From assembly GCA_964346585.1 (NCBI GenBank), contig CAYFVQ010000205.1:1-5384 (forward strand): a DNA stretch of 5,384 nt, read 5' to 3'. This document shows positions 5,014-5,384 of the stretch, piece by piece (the stretch's first letter is position 1; every line of letters begins with the position of its first letter). The notes under the pieces are model-generated. The model was not told the origin of the DNA and ran no database searches. It was given only the letters and a program-made list of their open reading frames with translations. Made by a program: the position numbers and the translations under genes. This stretch comes from SOIA01 sp964346585 (GTDB lineage: Bacteria; Acidobacteriota; Aminicenantia; Aminicenantales; Aminicenantaceae).

Positions 5014-5384
5014 ATGAGATCATCCAAATTCCCTTCCCCTCCCCGGCTGGCGGCTTGGCTCGTCAAGCGTCTTGACCGTTATCAGACAAAACATGCCCTT
5101 ATCGATGACATGCGGGAGGTTTTCACCAGGATGTGCAGGGAGCGGGGATATGTTTTCGCCTGTTTCTGGTACTGGGTCCAGTGTTTAGATGCTGTGATCA
5201 AAGACATGTTTTTTGATTTAAGATGGAGGATTGTCATGATTATGAACTATCTCAAGATTGCTCTAAGAAATCTTAAAAAGCATAAAGGCTTTTCATTTAT
5301 TAATATTGCCGGACTATCAATTGGAATTGCCTGCAGCGTTCTGGTCATGATTTATGTCTATGACCAGATAAGCTATGACAGATT
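5014..5384 (+). CDS. second prefix-domain FtsX/MacB-type permease, N-terminal part (3' truncated by window end)
   Basis: The frame from ATG 5014 stays open to the window end, giving 123 residues. Residues 1-70 form a prefix domain equivalent to that of permease 1, with 'SPPRLAAWL', 'ALIDDMREVF' and 'FWYWVQC'. It continues 'MNYLKIALRNLKKHKGF' and a first membrane helix at about residues 93-117 containing 'INIAGLSIGIACSVLVM'. It ends 'YDQISYDR', matching 'FDELSFDKF' in permease 1 at the start of the outer domain. The start has only a weak A-rich leader and is 9 nt from the PadR3 stop, so translational coupling is likely. By homology the complete protein should be near 800-850 residues with a duplicated FtsX unit, but that part is not visible. 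It is a paralogue of permease 1, not a fragment of it. Confidence 0.88.
   Translation, partial: MRSSKFPSPPRLAAWLVKRLDRYQTKHALIDDMREVFTRMCRERGYVFACFWYWVQCLDAVIKDMFFDLRWRIVMIMNYLKIALRNLKKHKGFSFINIAGLSIGIACSVLVMIYVYDQISYDR

Noticed and set aside
1..5384. CRISPR arrays, tRNA/rRNA genes, integrase or transposase genes, toxin-antitoxin or phage-defence genes.
   Set aside because: I looked for repeat-spacer periodicity, RNA-like folds and signature motifs and found none.

Overview
The window reads as a chromosomal segment from an uncultured, moderately AT-rich bacterium. The best guess at lineage is an Acidobacteriota/Aminicenantes-like group or another phylum rich in PadR-regulated orphan permeases. 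This rests only on gene content: small PadR regulators each followed by a large FtsX/MacB-type permease with an extra N-terminal prefix domain and no ATPase gene nearby. No phylogenetic marker is present, so the assignment is weak.

Layout, all genes on the + strand. (1) Bases 1-237 are the 3' end of a gene that looks like the L-2-amino-thiazoline-4-carboxylic acid hydrolase family. (2) Bases 238-684 are non-coding, with a plausible intrinsic terminator near 508-540, then a strong promoter with two copies of a 15-nt dyad. (3) A small PadR regulator (685-996, 'PadR1') has no permease of its own. (4) A second PadR (1246-1566, 'PadR2') lies under a promoter/operator almost superimposable on that of PadR1. 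It is followed 80 nt later by an 847-residue duplicated FtsX/MacB permease (1647-4190). (5) About 500 nt follow with a folded REP/MITE-like repeat (4301-4427) and several short dyads. (6) A third PadR (about 4687-5004, 'PadR3') is followed 9 nt later by a second prefix-domain permease (5014 onward), which runs off the window.

The main interest is the serial PadR-permease modules. PadR1 and PadR2 share an operator, TTCTATA-T-TATAGAA (one mismatch in the PadR2 copy), placed over the -10 box 17 nt after a TTGACT -35. This predicts autorepression and cross-talk between the orphan PadR1 and the PadR2-permease operon. PadR3 has a different recognition-helix sequence and lacks that operator, carrying different dyads at an equivalent place. 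The arrangement resembles the family described as acidobacterial duplicated orphan permeases with partner PadR proteins. The physiological role of such permeases is not established, and none can be read from this sequence.
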